From Comamonadaceae bacterium (GTDB lineage Bacteria; Pseudomonadota; Gammaproteobacteria; Burkholderiales; Burkholderiaceae_C), in assembly GCA_947374485.1 (NCBI GenBank), contig CANCCF010000076.1:1-16099 (forward strand): a DNA stretch of 16,099 bases, in the 5' to 3' direction. A program made the translations under genes and the position numbers. Below the pieces are notes generated by a model. That model searched no databases. It saw nothing but the letters and a program-made list of their open reading frames with translations, and was not told the origin of the DNA. Below, piece after piece: positions 7,161 through 15,062 of the stretch. How positions within the stretch are numbered: position 1 is the first letter of the stretch; each line of letters starts with the position of its first letter.

Positions 7161-7605
7161 GGCTGGCCCCCTTGGCGGCTGTGCTGGCGCGCTTGGCTGC
7201 TGACTTGGGGCCGAGCGGGGTGTCTTGTTTGGCCAGCAGGGCACGGGCCTCGCGCTGGTGTACCTTGATCTCTTCCAGGTTGGCCTGCAGGTCGGCCATT
7301 TGCTCCTCGATCTGCTTGCGGTGCAGGGCCAGCACGTCCAGAAATTTGGTGAGCTGCGCACCGGTGTCGCGCGGGCTGTCGTACATCTCGATGATGTCCC
7401 GGGCCTCTGTCAGGCTCAGGCCCAGTCGCTTGGCGCGCAGGGTGAGCTTGAGGCGGGTACGGTCGCGCACACTGTAGACCCGGTTGCGCCCGCCCGGGCC
7501 GCTGCGCTCGGGTTGCAGCAGCCCGAGGTCTTCGTAAAAGCGGATGGCGCGGGTGGTGAGGTCGAATTCACGCGCCAGGTCGCCTATGGTGTAGATGGTG
7601 GTCAT
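7150..7605 (-). CDS. MerR-family transcriptional regulator, LiuR-like by context
   Basis: DNA-binding regulator of 151 residues. The N-terminal winged helix-turn-helix is clear: YTIGDLAREFDLTTRAIRFY (5-24) followed by EDLGLLQPER and the wing around NRVYSVRD (41-48). A heptad-like helix at about 85-125 would form the dimer coiled coil. The tail (129-151) is rich in Ala, Lys and Ser, with no cysteine pair of the metal-sensing MerR type. MerR regulators located next to isovaleryl-CoA dehydrogenase genes are known as LiuR, controlling leucine/isovalerate use, and this is the likely role. It is the first gene of the minus-strand operon and is divergent from the MBL-fold hydrolase; the perfect palindrome at 7684-7705 is a candidate operator. 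The ribosome binding site is weak. Confidence 0.9.
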   Translation of the reverse strand: MTTIYTIGDLAREFDLTTRAIRFYEDLGLLQPERSGPGGRNRVYSVRDRTRLKLTLRAKRLGLSLTEARDIIEMYDSPRDTGAQLTKFLDVLALHRKQIEEQMADLQANLEEIKVHQREARALLAKQDTPLGPKSAAKRASTAAKGASHGA

Positions 7606-7683
7606 ACGGGGTGCTTGCTGGAACGAGGGGCCATGGGGGTCTGCGGCGCGTGCTGCGCCACCTGTCTACAATGGCCCACACAG

Positions 7684-7705
7684 TTGACGTTTACGTAAAC
7701 GTCAA
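7684..7705. promoter_or_regulatory. Perfect 22-bp palindrome, candidate operator of the MerR-type regulator
   Basis: Two exact inverted 11-base half-sites, TTGACGTTTAC and its complement, with the centre between 7694 and 7695. It lies in the 122-bp gap between the divergent MerR gene (start 7605) and the MBL-fold gene (start 7728). MerR-family proteins bind such symmetric sites in or next to the promoter spacer. The first six bases double as a -35 box for the plus-strand gene. Binding by the adjacent regulator is inferred from position. Confidence 0.75.
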
Positions 7706-7712
7706 TTATGAA
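7684..7712 (+). promoter_or_regulatory. Predicted sigma70-type promoter of the MBL-fold gene
   Basis: A -35 box TTGACG (7684-7689, one mismatch to consensus), 17-base spacer, and -10 box TATGAA (7707-7712). The palindromic operator covers the -35 and almost the whole spacer. A start near 7719 would leave only about 9 bases before the ATG at 7728, so the message would be nearly leaderless. No equally clear promoter is seen for the MerR gene in the rest of the gap. Confidence 0.55.
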
Positions 7713-7727
7713 GCATAAAGAACCCGT

Positions 7728-8780
7728 ATGAACGAACTCGAACAGCAGCTGCACTATCCCCTGGCTGACGCCCTGCCTGCCTGGGGCCACTGTCTGGAAG
7801 TGGCGCCCGGGGTGAAGTGGATCCGCATGGAGCTGCCTTTTGCGCTCAACCACATCAACCTCTGGCTGCTGCGCGACACGGTGAACGGTGTGCCGGGCTG
7901 GACCATTGTGGACTGCTGCATCCACCGCGACGAGGCCAAGGCCCACTGGGAGGCTCTGTTTGCCAACGAACTCGAAGGCCTGCCAGTGCTGCGTGTCATC
8001 GTCACGCACATGCACCCGGATCACATTGGCCTTGCCCATTGGTTGTGTGCGCGCTGGAATGCGCCGCTGTTCATCAGCGCCACCGACTTCATGGTGGCGC
8101 GCACGGCCTGCTCGGGCCAAGACACCTTCAGTGGCGAGCGCACGGTGCAGTTCTATGCGCAACACGGCCTCAACGATGCGGAAACCGCGCGCAAGCTGCT
8201 CGAGCGCAAACCCTATTTCACGACACTGGTGCCCTCGGTGCCCGACCAGTTCCATCGCCTGCTGGACGGTGGCAGCCTGCAAATTGGCGCGCACCGCTGG
8301 AACCTCATCAGCGGCTACGGCCATGCGCCCGAGCACATGGCGCTGTACTGCGCGGACCTGGGCGTTCTGATTGGCGGCGACATGATGCTGCCGCGCATTT
8401 CCACCAATGTGAGCGTCTATGAGCAAGAGCCCGAGGCGGATTCCCTGACACTGTTCCTTTCATCCATAGACCGTTTTTCATCCTTGCCCGCAGACACGCT
8501 GGTGCTGCCCTCGCATGGCAAGCCGTTCACCGGCCTGCACGTGCGCATAGGGCAATTGCACGACCACCACCGCGAGCGCCTGGCCGAGGTGCTGGAAGCC
8601 TGCACCCAAAAGCCCTGCAGTGCGAGCGATGTGTTGCCGGTGCTGTTCAAGCGGCCGCTGGACTTTCACCAGATTACTTTTGCCCTGGGCGAAGCGGTGG
8701 CGCACTTGCATGCGCTGTGGCATGGCGGACAGTTGCGTCGGCAGGTAGATGCAGACGGGGTTTACCGGTTCACCATTTAG
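7728..8780 (+). CDS. Metallo-beta-lactamase-fold hydrolase with C-terminal winged-helix-like domain
   Basis: Protein of 350 residues and the only plus-strand gene here. The two-metal site of MBL-fold hydrolases is complete: HMHPDH at 94-99 (H94, H96, D98, H99), H199 in GYGHAPEH, D218 in IGGDMM and H263 in PSHGKP. Residues about 280-350 resemble the winged-helix domain attached to LACTB2-like members (ERLAEVLEAC, then VAHLHALWHGGQL, ending DGVYRFT). Substrates of this group vary (thioesters, lactones, RNA), so none is assigned. The only nearby ribosome-binding-like sequence is AAAGAA at 7717-7722. It is divergent from the MerR gene with a shared operator, suggesting control by the same acyl-CoA-responsive regulator; a CoA-thioester substrate would fit but is not shown. 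Its stop overlaps the end of the convergent metallopeptidase gene by 11 bases. Confidence 0.9.
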   Translation: MNELEQQLHYPLADALPAWGHCLEVAPGVKWIRMELPFALNHINLWLLRDTVNGVPGWTIVDCCIHRDEAKAHWEALFANELEGLPVLRVIVTHMHPDHIGLAHWLCARWNAPLFISATDFMVARTACSGQDTFSGERTVQFYAQHGLNDAETARKLLERKPYFTTLVPSVPDQFHRLLDGGSLQIGAHRWNLISGYGHAPEHMALYCADLGVLIGGDMMLPRISTNVSVYEQEPEADSLTLFLSSIDRFSSLPADTLVLPSHGKPFTGLHVRIGQLHDHHRERLAEVLEACTQKPCSASDVLPVLFKRPLDFHQITFALGEAVAHLHALWHGGQLRRQVDADGVYRFTI

Positions 8781-9660
8781 GGATAGCGTCTTCCTTGAGT
8801 TGGGCGCGCAGGCTTTGGTAGTCCGGCACCACGGTGGCCACGGTGTTCCAGAAATTGGCGCTGTGGTCCATGACACGCAGGTGGCTGAGCTCATGCGCCA
8901 CCACATAGTCGATCACCGGCTGGCGAAAGTGGATCAAGCGCCAGTTCAGGCGGATGGTGCCATCGGCACTGGCACTGCCCCAGCGCGTGCCTGCGTTGCT
9001 CAGGCGCAGCTTGGTCCAGTGCACACCCAACAAGGGCGTGAAGTGGTCCACGCGCTCCTTGAAGTGGGCGGCGGCGGCGCGCATCAGCCAGGCCTGCACG
9101 GCGTCACGGATCTGCTCTGCCGTGGCGGCCTTGGGCAGGCCCACGTGCAGCGCTTGGGCATGTGAACCCGAGGCACTGTCTTTCAATTGCGCGCCCCGGC
9201 CAGAGAAACCGTGCGTGGGGTCCAGCAGCACGGTGATAGTCTGCCCCAGATAGGGAATGCCCACGCCGTCGCGCCATTCGACCCGGGCACTGTGGGCGCG
9301 GCTCTGGCGTTCGCGCGATTCCTGTAGCTTGCGCAGAATCCAGGCGCCTTTTTCCTGCAGGGCGGCATCCACCTCGTGCAGCGGTGTCCAGCGCGGCGCG
9401 CGCACCACCAGGCCTTCGGGGCCTATGACAAAGCCGATGGACTTGCGTTTGGCCCGGGTGAAGGCATAGGCCACCACCGCATCGGCCAGGCGCACCTCGC
9501 GGTTGGCCTCGGGATGGCCGAAACGGGCCGGGTCGATGGCGCCCTGCAAAGGCAGGCCGGGGACGAAGGCGGGCTTGTCACGCGGCGGCACTTTGGGGGC
9601 GCTTGGTGGCACGGGTTCACTGGAGAACAGGTCCAGTGTGAAGCGCAACAGGGGCAACAT
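8770..9660 (-). CDS. YgjP/DUF45-type zinc metallopeptidase
   Basis: Protein of 296 residues. The C-terminal part carries the gluzincin-like site HELSH at 256-260 with H266 in the following VMDHS as third ligand, preceded by TRWGSAS (225-231) and IRLNWRLIHF (236-245), all marks of the YgjP (DUF45, M48-related) family. The protein is longer than the usual 230-250 residues: the first about 45 residues are a proline-rich extension, and a loop at about 150-172 looks expanded. The cellular substrate of this family is not established. The start is the ATG at 9658-9660; no strong ribosome binding site is seen, and a downstream start cannot be excluded because the N-terminus is not conserved. It follows gmhB after a 49-bp gap that shows neither a terminator nor a clear promoter. 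Confidence 0.88.
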   Translation of the reverse strand: MLPLLRFTLDLFSSEPVPPSAPKVPPRDKPAFVPGLPLQGAIDPARFGHPEANREVRLADAVVAYAFTRAKRKSIGFVIGPEGLVVRAPRWTPLHEVDAALQEKGAWILRKLQESRERQSRAHSARVEWRDGVGIPYLGQTITVLLDPTHGFSGRGAQLKDSASGSHAQALHVGLPKAATAEQIRDAVQAWLMRAAAAHFKERVDHFTPLLGVHWTKLRLSNAGTRWGSASADGTIRLNWRLIHFRQPVIDYVVAHELSHLRVMDHSANFWNTVATVVPDYQSLRAQLKEDAIPKW

Positions 9661-9709
9661 GGGGATCGCTCAGCGGGTCCGGGCGCAACGGGGCAGAAAA
9701 GCGGGCGCC

Positions 9710-10255
<546 letters not shown>

Positions 10256-10275
10256 GGCAGGCTTTGTGGGTTGCG

Positions 10276-12420
10276 TTAGCTGGCCAGCTTGGAGAGGTCG
10301 GCCACCCGGTTCATGGCCAGGTGCAGGCTCTTGAGCAGGCCCAGGCGGTTGAGCTTCAAATCCAGTGCCTCGGCGTTGACCATCACGTCTTCAAAGAAGA
10401 CGTCCACAGGAGCGCGCAGGGCCGCCAGCGACTGCAGCGACGCCGTGTAGTCACCCGCCTCCCACTGTGCCTGTGCTTGAGGCAGCACGGCTTGCATGGC
10501 GGCGTGCAGATCCTTTTCAGCAGGCTCCACCAGCAGCACGGTGCTGACATGGGCGTCCACCTCGTCCGCTTTTTTCAGGATGTTTCCGATGCGCTTGTTG
10601 GCGGCTGCCAGCGCCGCACTCTCGGGCAGTGCGGCGAACGCACGCACGGCCAGCAAACGCTTCGGGATGTCACCCAGGCGTTTCGGCATCAGGGCCAGCA
10701 CGGCGTCTACTTCCTGCGCGCTGTAGCCTTGCTCGCGCAGCGATCCGGCCAGGCGGTCGTACATGAAGCTTGTGAGGGCCGGTGTGGCGTCTGTGATGAG
10801 CGTGCCAAAGGCAGGCACGGTGGCGCTCAGCAGCCGTTGCAGGTCCAGCGCCAGGTCTTTTTCCACCAGCATGCGGATCACGCCCAGGGCGTGGCGGCGC
10901 AGGGCAAACGGGTCTTTGTCGCCCGTGGGCAGGTTGCCAATGCCGAACATGCCCACCAGGGTCTCGAGCTTGTCGGCCAGGGCCACGACCACGCCTGCCG
11001 GGTTACGCGGCAGGTCGTCACCCGCAAATCGCGGCTTGTAGTGGTCTTCAATGGCGAAGGCCACGTCCTCGCCCAGGCCATCGTGGCGCGCGTAGTAGCC
11101 GCCCATGATGCCCTGTAGCTCCGGGAACTCGCCCACCATGTCGGTCACCAGATCGGTCTTGGCCAGGCGCGCGGCGGCATCGGCCTGCGCGGCCAGTGCC
11201 TCGGCCTGTGGCTCGCCAGAGCGGCCGAGCAAATCAACAATCACTTTGGCAATGTCGCGCACGCGTTCGCTGCGCTGGCCTTGGGTGCCGAGTTTGTTGT
11301 GGTAGACCACCTTGTCCAGACCGGCCACGCGTGACTCCAGCGTGCGCTTGCGGTCCTGGTCGAAGAAAAATTTCGCATCGGCCAGGCGCGGGCGCACCAC
11401 GCGCTCATTGCCGCCGATGACGGCGCTGGCGTCTTCCGGCGAGATGTTGCTCACCACCAGAAACTGGTTGCTCAGCACCCCCTTGCCATCGAGCAGCGGA
11501 AAGTATTTCTGGTTGGCCTTCATGGTGAGAATCAGGCACTCCTGCGGCACGGCCAGGAACTGTTCTTCGAAGGTGCACACCAGCACATTGGGCCGTTCCA
11601 CCAGCCCGGTCACTTCGTCCAGCAGGGCCTCGTCTTCAATCGCATGGGCGCCGTTGCCCACTTTGGCGGCGGCCCCGGCGAGCTGGCGCACGATGTCGGC
11701 GCGGCGCTCGGCAAAGCTGGCAATCACCGCACCATTCGAGCGCAGGGTGGCAGCGTAGCTGTCGGCATCGGCCAGCACCACGGGGCTGACTAGCGCCTCA
11801 AAGCGGTGGCCCTGCGTTGTGTTGCCCGCCTTCAGGCCCAGCACACTGACCGGCACCACATCCGCACCGTGCAGCGCCACCAGGCCATGGGCCGGGCGCA
11901 CAAAGCTCACACTGCTCCAGCCCGGCAGCTCACAGCCGCTTTCGGTACCCAACTGGTAGCTCATCACTTTGGGGATGGGCAGCTTGGCCAGCGACTCTTC
12001 CAATGCCTTTTGCAAGCCGTCTTGCAGCGTCACACCGGTGACCATGCTCTCGAAAAACAGGGCCTCGGCCTTGCCGTCCAGGGCGCGTTTCAAATGCGGG
12101 ACGGCTGATGCGTCGGCGCCCAGGGAAGCCAGCTTCTTCAACAATGCCGGGGTAGCCTGGCCGTCAGCAGCCAGGCCCACGCTTACCGGCATCAGCTTGG
12201 CGGACAAGGACTTGTTGGCGGCTTGCGCCGCCACGGACGTGAGGTGTACGGCCAGGCGGCGGGGCGAGGCAAAGTGGGTGACTGCCGCATCGGCAACGGC
12301 CAGGCCTTGGGTCTTGAGCGAATCGGCTAGCACGGATGCAAAGGCCTCGCCCAATTTCTTGAGTGCCTTGGGTGGCAGCTCTTCCACAAACAGTTCCACC
12401 AGAAGGTTTTTCGTCGTCAT
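10276..12420 (-). CDS. glyS: Glycyl-tRNA synthetase beta subunit
   Basis: Beta subunit (714 residues) of the alpha2-beta2 bacterial glycyl-tRNA synthetase, which charges tRNA-Gly; this subunit recognises the tRNA. Features are the N-terminal LLVELFVEELPPKAL, the QECLILTMKANQKYFPL segment, GEFPELQGIMGGYYARHDG, and the C-terminal helical anticodon-binding domain with KRIGNILKKADE. The start is the ATG at 12418-12420, giving MTTKNLLVE; a longer in-frame reading to 12456 runs into glyQ and is not homologous. The gene begins 2 bases after the glyQ stop, with AGAAGG about 11 bases upstream inside glyQ, so the two subunits are translationally coupled. It is slightly longer than the E. coli protein (689) without an obvious foreign insert. 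Confidence 0.97.
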   Translation of the reverse strand: MTTKNLLVELFVEELPPKALKKLGEAFASVLADSLKTQGLAVADAAVTHFASPRRLAVHLTSVAAQAANKSLSAKLMPVSVGLAADGQATPALLKKLASLGADASAVPHLKRALDGKAEALFFESMVTGVTLQDGLQKALEESLAKLPIPKVMSYQLGTESGCELPGWSSVSFVRPAHGLVALHGADVVPVSVLGLKAGNTTQGHRFEALVSPVVLADADSYAATLRSNGAVIASFAERRADIVRQLAGAAAKVGNGAHAIEDEALLDEVTGLVERPNVLVCTFEEQFLAVPQECLILTMKANQKYFPLLDGKGVLSNQFLVVSNISPEDASAVIGGNERVVRPRLADAKFFFDQDRKRTLESRVAGLDKVVYHNKLGTQGQRSERVRDIAKVIVDLLGRSGEPQAEALAAQADAAARLAKTDLVTDMVGEFPELQGIMGGYYARHDGLGEDVAFAIEDHYKPRFAGDDLPRNPAGVVVALADKLETLVGMFGIGNLPTGDKDPFALRRHALGVIRMLVEKDLALDLQRLLSATVPAFGTLITDATPALTSFMYDRLAGSLREQGYSAQEVDAVLALMPKRLGDIPKRLLAVRAFAALPESAALAAANKRIGNILKKADEVDAHVSTVLLVEPAEKDLHAAMQAVLPQAQAQWEAGDYTASLQSLAALRAPVDVFFEDVMVNAEALDLKLNRLGLLKSLHLAMNRVADLSKLAS

Positions 12421-12422
12421 GC

Positions 12423-13412
12423 TTATGCAGCCTTCTTGGGCATGTTGTCTATCCATTCGCGTGGCGCCATGGGGAAACCCAGGCGCTCACGGCTCTCGTA
12501 ATAGCTCTGGGCCACGGCACGCGCGAGGTTGCGGATGCGGCCAATGTAGGCGGCACGCTCCGTTACGCTGATGGCGCCGCGTGCGTCGAGCAAATTGAAA
12601 CTGTGGGCGCACTTGAGAACCTGCTCGTAGGCGGGCAAGGCCAGTTGCACTTCGATCAGGTGCTTGGCCTGCTTCTCGTGGGCGGTGAAGGCTGTGAAGA
12701 GGAAATCGGCGTCGCTGTGTTCGAAGTTGTAGGTACTCTGCTCCACCTCGTTTTGCTTGTAGACATCTCCGTAAAGGATTCTGCCCCTACGCCCACCCAC
12801 TGCGTTTGGCTCACTGCCCCCCGAGGGGGCTGGGTCCGCTTGGGAGCGGCCCTGCGCGCCCCCGCCTTCGGTCCATACCAGGTCGTAGACGTTGTCCACG
12901 CCCTGAAGGTACATGGCCAGGCGCTCCAGGCCGTAGGTGATCTCGCCCGTGGCGGGCTTGCAATCGATGCCGCCCACCTGCTGGAAGTAGGTGAACTGCG
13001 TCACTTCCATGCCGTTGAGCCAGACTTCCCAGCCCAGCCCCCACGCGCCGAGGGTTGGGTTTTCCCAATCGTCTTCGACGAAGCGAATGTCGTTTTTCTT
13101 CAGATCGAAGCCCAGTGCCTCGAGCGAGCCCAGGTACAGCTCGAGGATATTGGCCGGTGCAGGCTTGAGCACCACCTGGTACTGGTAGTAGTGCTGCAAA
13201 CGATTGGGGTTCTCACCGTAGCGGCCATCCTTGGGACGGCGACTGGGCTGCACGTAGGCGGCCCTCCACGGTTCTGGGCCAATGGCGCGCAGGAACGTGG
13301 CGGTATGCGAGGTCCCGGCACCGACCTCCATGTCATAGGGTTGCAGCAATGCGCAACCCTGGCGGTCCCAGTAGTCCTGCAGGCGGAGAATGATTTGCTG
13401 AAAGGTGAGCAT
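12423..13412 (-). CDS. glyQ: Glycyl-tRNA synthetase alpha subunit with an in-frame repeat insertion
   Basis: Alpha subunit of 329 residues, carrying the class II catalytic core that activates glycine with ATP. Conserved segments include LQDYWDRQGC (11-20), MEVGAGTSH (28-36), YVQPSRRPKDGRYGENPNR (53-71), NPTLGAWGLGWEVWLNGMEV (118-137), QQVGGIDCKP and the C-terminal FNLLDARGAISVTER. The family is normally about 300 residues (303 in E. coli). The excess lies at about 182-210, a Gly/Pro/Arg-rich run between YDLVW and YGDVYKQNEVEQ, encoded by a GC-rich palindromic repeat. Every catalytic segment remains in frame, and as no second glyQ is seen here the product must presumably be functional. It lies 45 bp downstream of lnt. 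Confidence 0.97.
   Translation of the reverse strand: MLTFQQIILRLQDYWDRQGCALLQPYDMEVGAGTSHTATFLRAIGPEPWRAAYVQPSRRPKDGRYGENPNRLQHYYQYQVVLKPAPANILELYLGSLEALGFDLKKNDIRFVEDDWENPTLGAWGLGWEVWLNGMEVTQFTYFQQVGGIDCKPATGEITYGLERLAMYLQGVDNVYDLVWTEGGGAQGRSQADPAPSGGSEPNAVGGRRGRILYGDVYKQNEVEQSTYNFEHSDADFLFTAFTAHEKQAKHLIEVQLALPAYEQVLKCAHSFNLLDARGAISVTERAAYIGRIRNLARAVAQSYYESRERLGFPMAPREWIDNMPKKAA
12783..12866. repeat. GC-rich palindromic repeat inserted in frame in glyQ
   Basis: Stem-loop core GCCCCC-CGA-GGGGGC at 12816-12830. The 19-nt core at 12814-12832 matches the core in the isovaleryl-CoA dehydrogenase gene (6097-6115, opposite strand) with one mismatch, and the similarity extends to both sides: an ACGC...CTGCG block to the left and CTTGGG...GCGGCCC to the right. 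It corresponds to the roughly 25 residues by which this GlyQ exceeds the family length. Five of six frames are open; the unused third frame of the coding strand has stops. Boundaries are approximate. Confidence 0.8.
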
Positions 13413-13457
13413 TGATGGTTGGGCTGCTGCCCGCGACGCACGTGTAAACCCCCAATT

Positions 13458-15062
13458 CTACGGGGCTGGGTGGCGCGGCACTGCACAGCGCCATGCCATG
13501 GCCAGCACTGCAATTGCCAGCAGCCACACGGGCCTGAGGCCAAAGCGGGAAATCCACCAGGCAAAGGGCGTGTTGCCGGTGCGCCCCTCCACTGTGCCCA
13601 GCAGCACGCCCTGCGTCAGGCGTGGCAGGCTGGACATGACCTGTCCCCGGTAATCCATGATGACGGTGGCGCCTGTGTTGGTGGCGCGCAGAAAAGGGCG
13701 CTGGAATTCGAGGGCACGCATGCGCGATATCTGCAGATGCTGGTCAATGGCTACCGTGTCCCCAAACCAGCCCAGGTTGCTGACATTGGCAAAGAGCGTG
13801 GGCGCCAGGGCCGGGTCTATGAAGCGCGCACCCAGTTCCTCGCCAAACAGGTCTTCGTAGCAGATGTTAGGTGCAACGCGCTGGCCCATCCACACAAAGG
13901 ACGCCTGACCCACGTCGCCGCGGTTGAAATCCCCCAGTGGGATATTCATCATGCGGGTGAACCACTTGAACAAGGGTGGTATGAACTCGCCAAAGGGCAC
14001 CAAATGGTGCTTGTCGTAGCGCCAGGTCTCAGCAGAGCCGGGTGCCAGCGCAATCACCGAATTGGTGTATCCCTGGCTGTAGTCGCCCAGCGGGATGCCT
14101 GTGAGCAACGCACCCTGGCCTTGGGCTACGTTGTGGCGGAGTGCGTCCCAGTAGCCCTGGGGCATGTCTTGGGGCAAGACGGGAAGCGCTGTTTCTGGAG
14201 CCAGCACGAGGTCCACGCCTTTTTGCGTGAGGTGATCGGCGTACCAGCGCAGGGCCATGGGTACGCCAGTGCCGCTGTCAAATTTTTCGTCTTGCGGTAT
14301 GTTGCCTTGCAGCAGCGCCACCGATATCTTGCCATTGGATGAGGTGGCATTGAAGGTGTACGGGAGCCAGGTGGCCACCAACAGCAGAGCCAGGACAGAG
14401 CGGTGTACCCAACCTGCATTATGAAACAACGCGAGCGACGTGGCGCACCAGACGGCCAAGGCGCCAAGGCCATAGGCGCCAATTATGGGGATCCACTGTG
14501 CAAGCGGCCCGCTGGTATGTGCGTAGGCCATGGCGCCCCAGCCAAAACCGGTGAACCAGGTACCGCGCGCCATCTCGGCCATGCTCCAAAGAGCGGCAAA
14601 CAAGGCGGCCTGCCTTGCGGGTGCGCTGGTCCGGAATAGCCATAGCAAGGCGCCTGCCAGGCCGTAGTACAGAGCGAGTGCGCAGGCCAATGCCAGTATG
14701 GCCGCTACAGTCAGCGCGGTGGGTAATCCACCGTAGGTATGCAGGGCCACAAACAACCACCAAAATGTGGCACAAAGCCAAGCTGCGGCGTAAGCGGTTG
14801 CCAAAGCAAAGGCCGTGCGTGCGTTGCTGCTGCTTTGTACTGCCAGAACCAATGGAGCCATTGCCAACAACTGCAGCCACCAAAGTGGCTGACCTTGTGT
14901 GAACCAGAAGGCAAAGGGCCAGCAAACCGCTAGGGCTGCGACTGCACCGAACACCAGCATCAGCAATGCTGTGGCCAATGGTGGGATCGATGCACTACCG
15001 CCGGTGCTGACGGTGGTGGTGATCAAAGGGATGGTGGTTTGGTGGGTGACACCTTGAACCAC
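13458..15062 (-). CDS. lnt: Apolipoprotein N-acyltransferase
   Basis: Inner-membrane enzyme of about 534 residues that adds the third acyl chain to the N-terminal cysteine of lipoproteins, using phospholipid as donor. The N-terminal half is strongly hydrophobic with several membrane segments between about 30 and 235; the periplasmic nitrilase-type domain follows. The catalytic triad is visible: E290 in LAPETALP, K351 in YDKHHLVPFGEF, and C401 in ICYEDLFGEE. The start is uncertain: the GTG at 15060-15062 has GGAG 7 bases upstream but overlaps corC by 40 bases, while a TTG at 15024-15026 would overlap the corC stop as TTGA and lose 12 weakly conserved residues. The corC-lnt order matches the E. 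coli ybeX-lnt neighbourhood. Confidence 0.95.
   Translation of the reverse strand: MVQGVTHQTTIPLITTTVSTGGSASIPPLATALLMLVFGAVAALAVCWPFAFWFTQGQPLWWLQLLAMAPLVLAVQSSSNARTAFALATAYAAAWLCATFWWLFVALHTYGGLPTALTVAAILALACALALYYGLAGALLWLFRTSAPARQAALFAALWSMAEMARGTWFTGFGWGAMAYAHTSGPLAQWIPIIGAYGLGALAVWCATSLALFHNAGWVHRSVLALLLVATWLPYTFNATSSNGKISVALLQGNIPQDEKFDSGTGVPMALRWYADHLTQKGVDLVLAPETALPVLPQDMPQGYWDALRHNVAQGQGALLTGIPLGDYSQGYTNSVIALAPGSAETWRYDKHHLVPFGEFIPPLFKWFTRMMNIPLGDFNRGDVGQASFVWMGQRVAPNICYEDLFGEELGARFIDPALAPTLFANVSNLGWFGDTVAIDQHLQISRMRALEFQRPFLRATNTGATVIMDYRGQVMSSLPRLTQGVLLGTVEGRTGNTPFAWWISRFGLRPVWLLAIAVLAMAWRCAVPRHPAP

Noticed and set aside
7606..7683. A promoter for the MerR operon reading leftwards from the palindrome
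   Set aside because: The right half-site offers TTGACG, but no acceptable -10 box lies 16-20 bases further on the minus strand; other pairs are poor, so none is annotated.
7602..8426. A 274-codon minus-strand open frame opposite the MBL-fold gene
   Set aside because: The plus strand encodes a full set of metal ligands; the minus reading has none and would overlap the promoter region.
13413..13457. A possible terminator between lnt and glyQ (CCCC...GGGG then TTT on the minus strand)
   Set aside because: The stem is only four or five pairs with a long loop and a three-base T run; it is too weak to call, and the genes probably form one operon.
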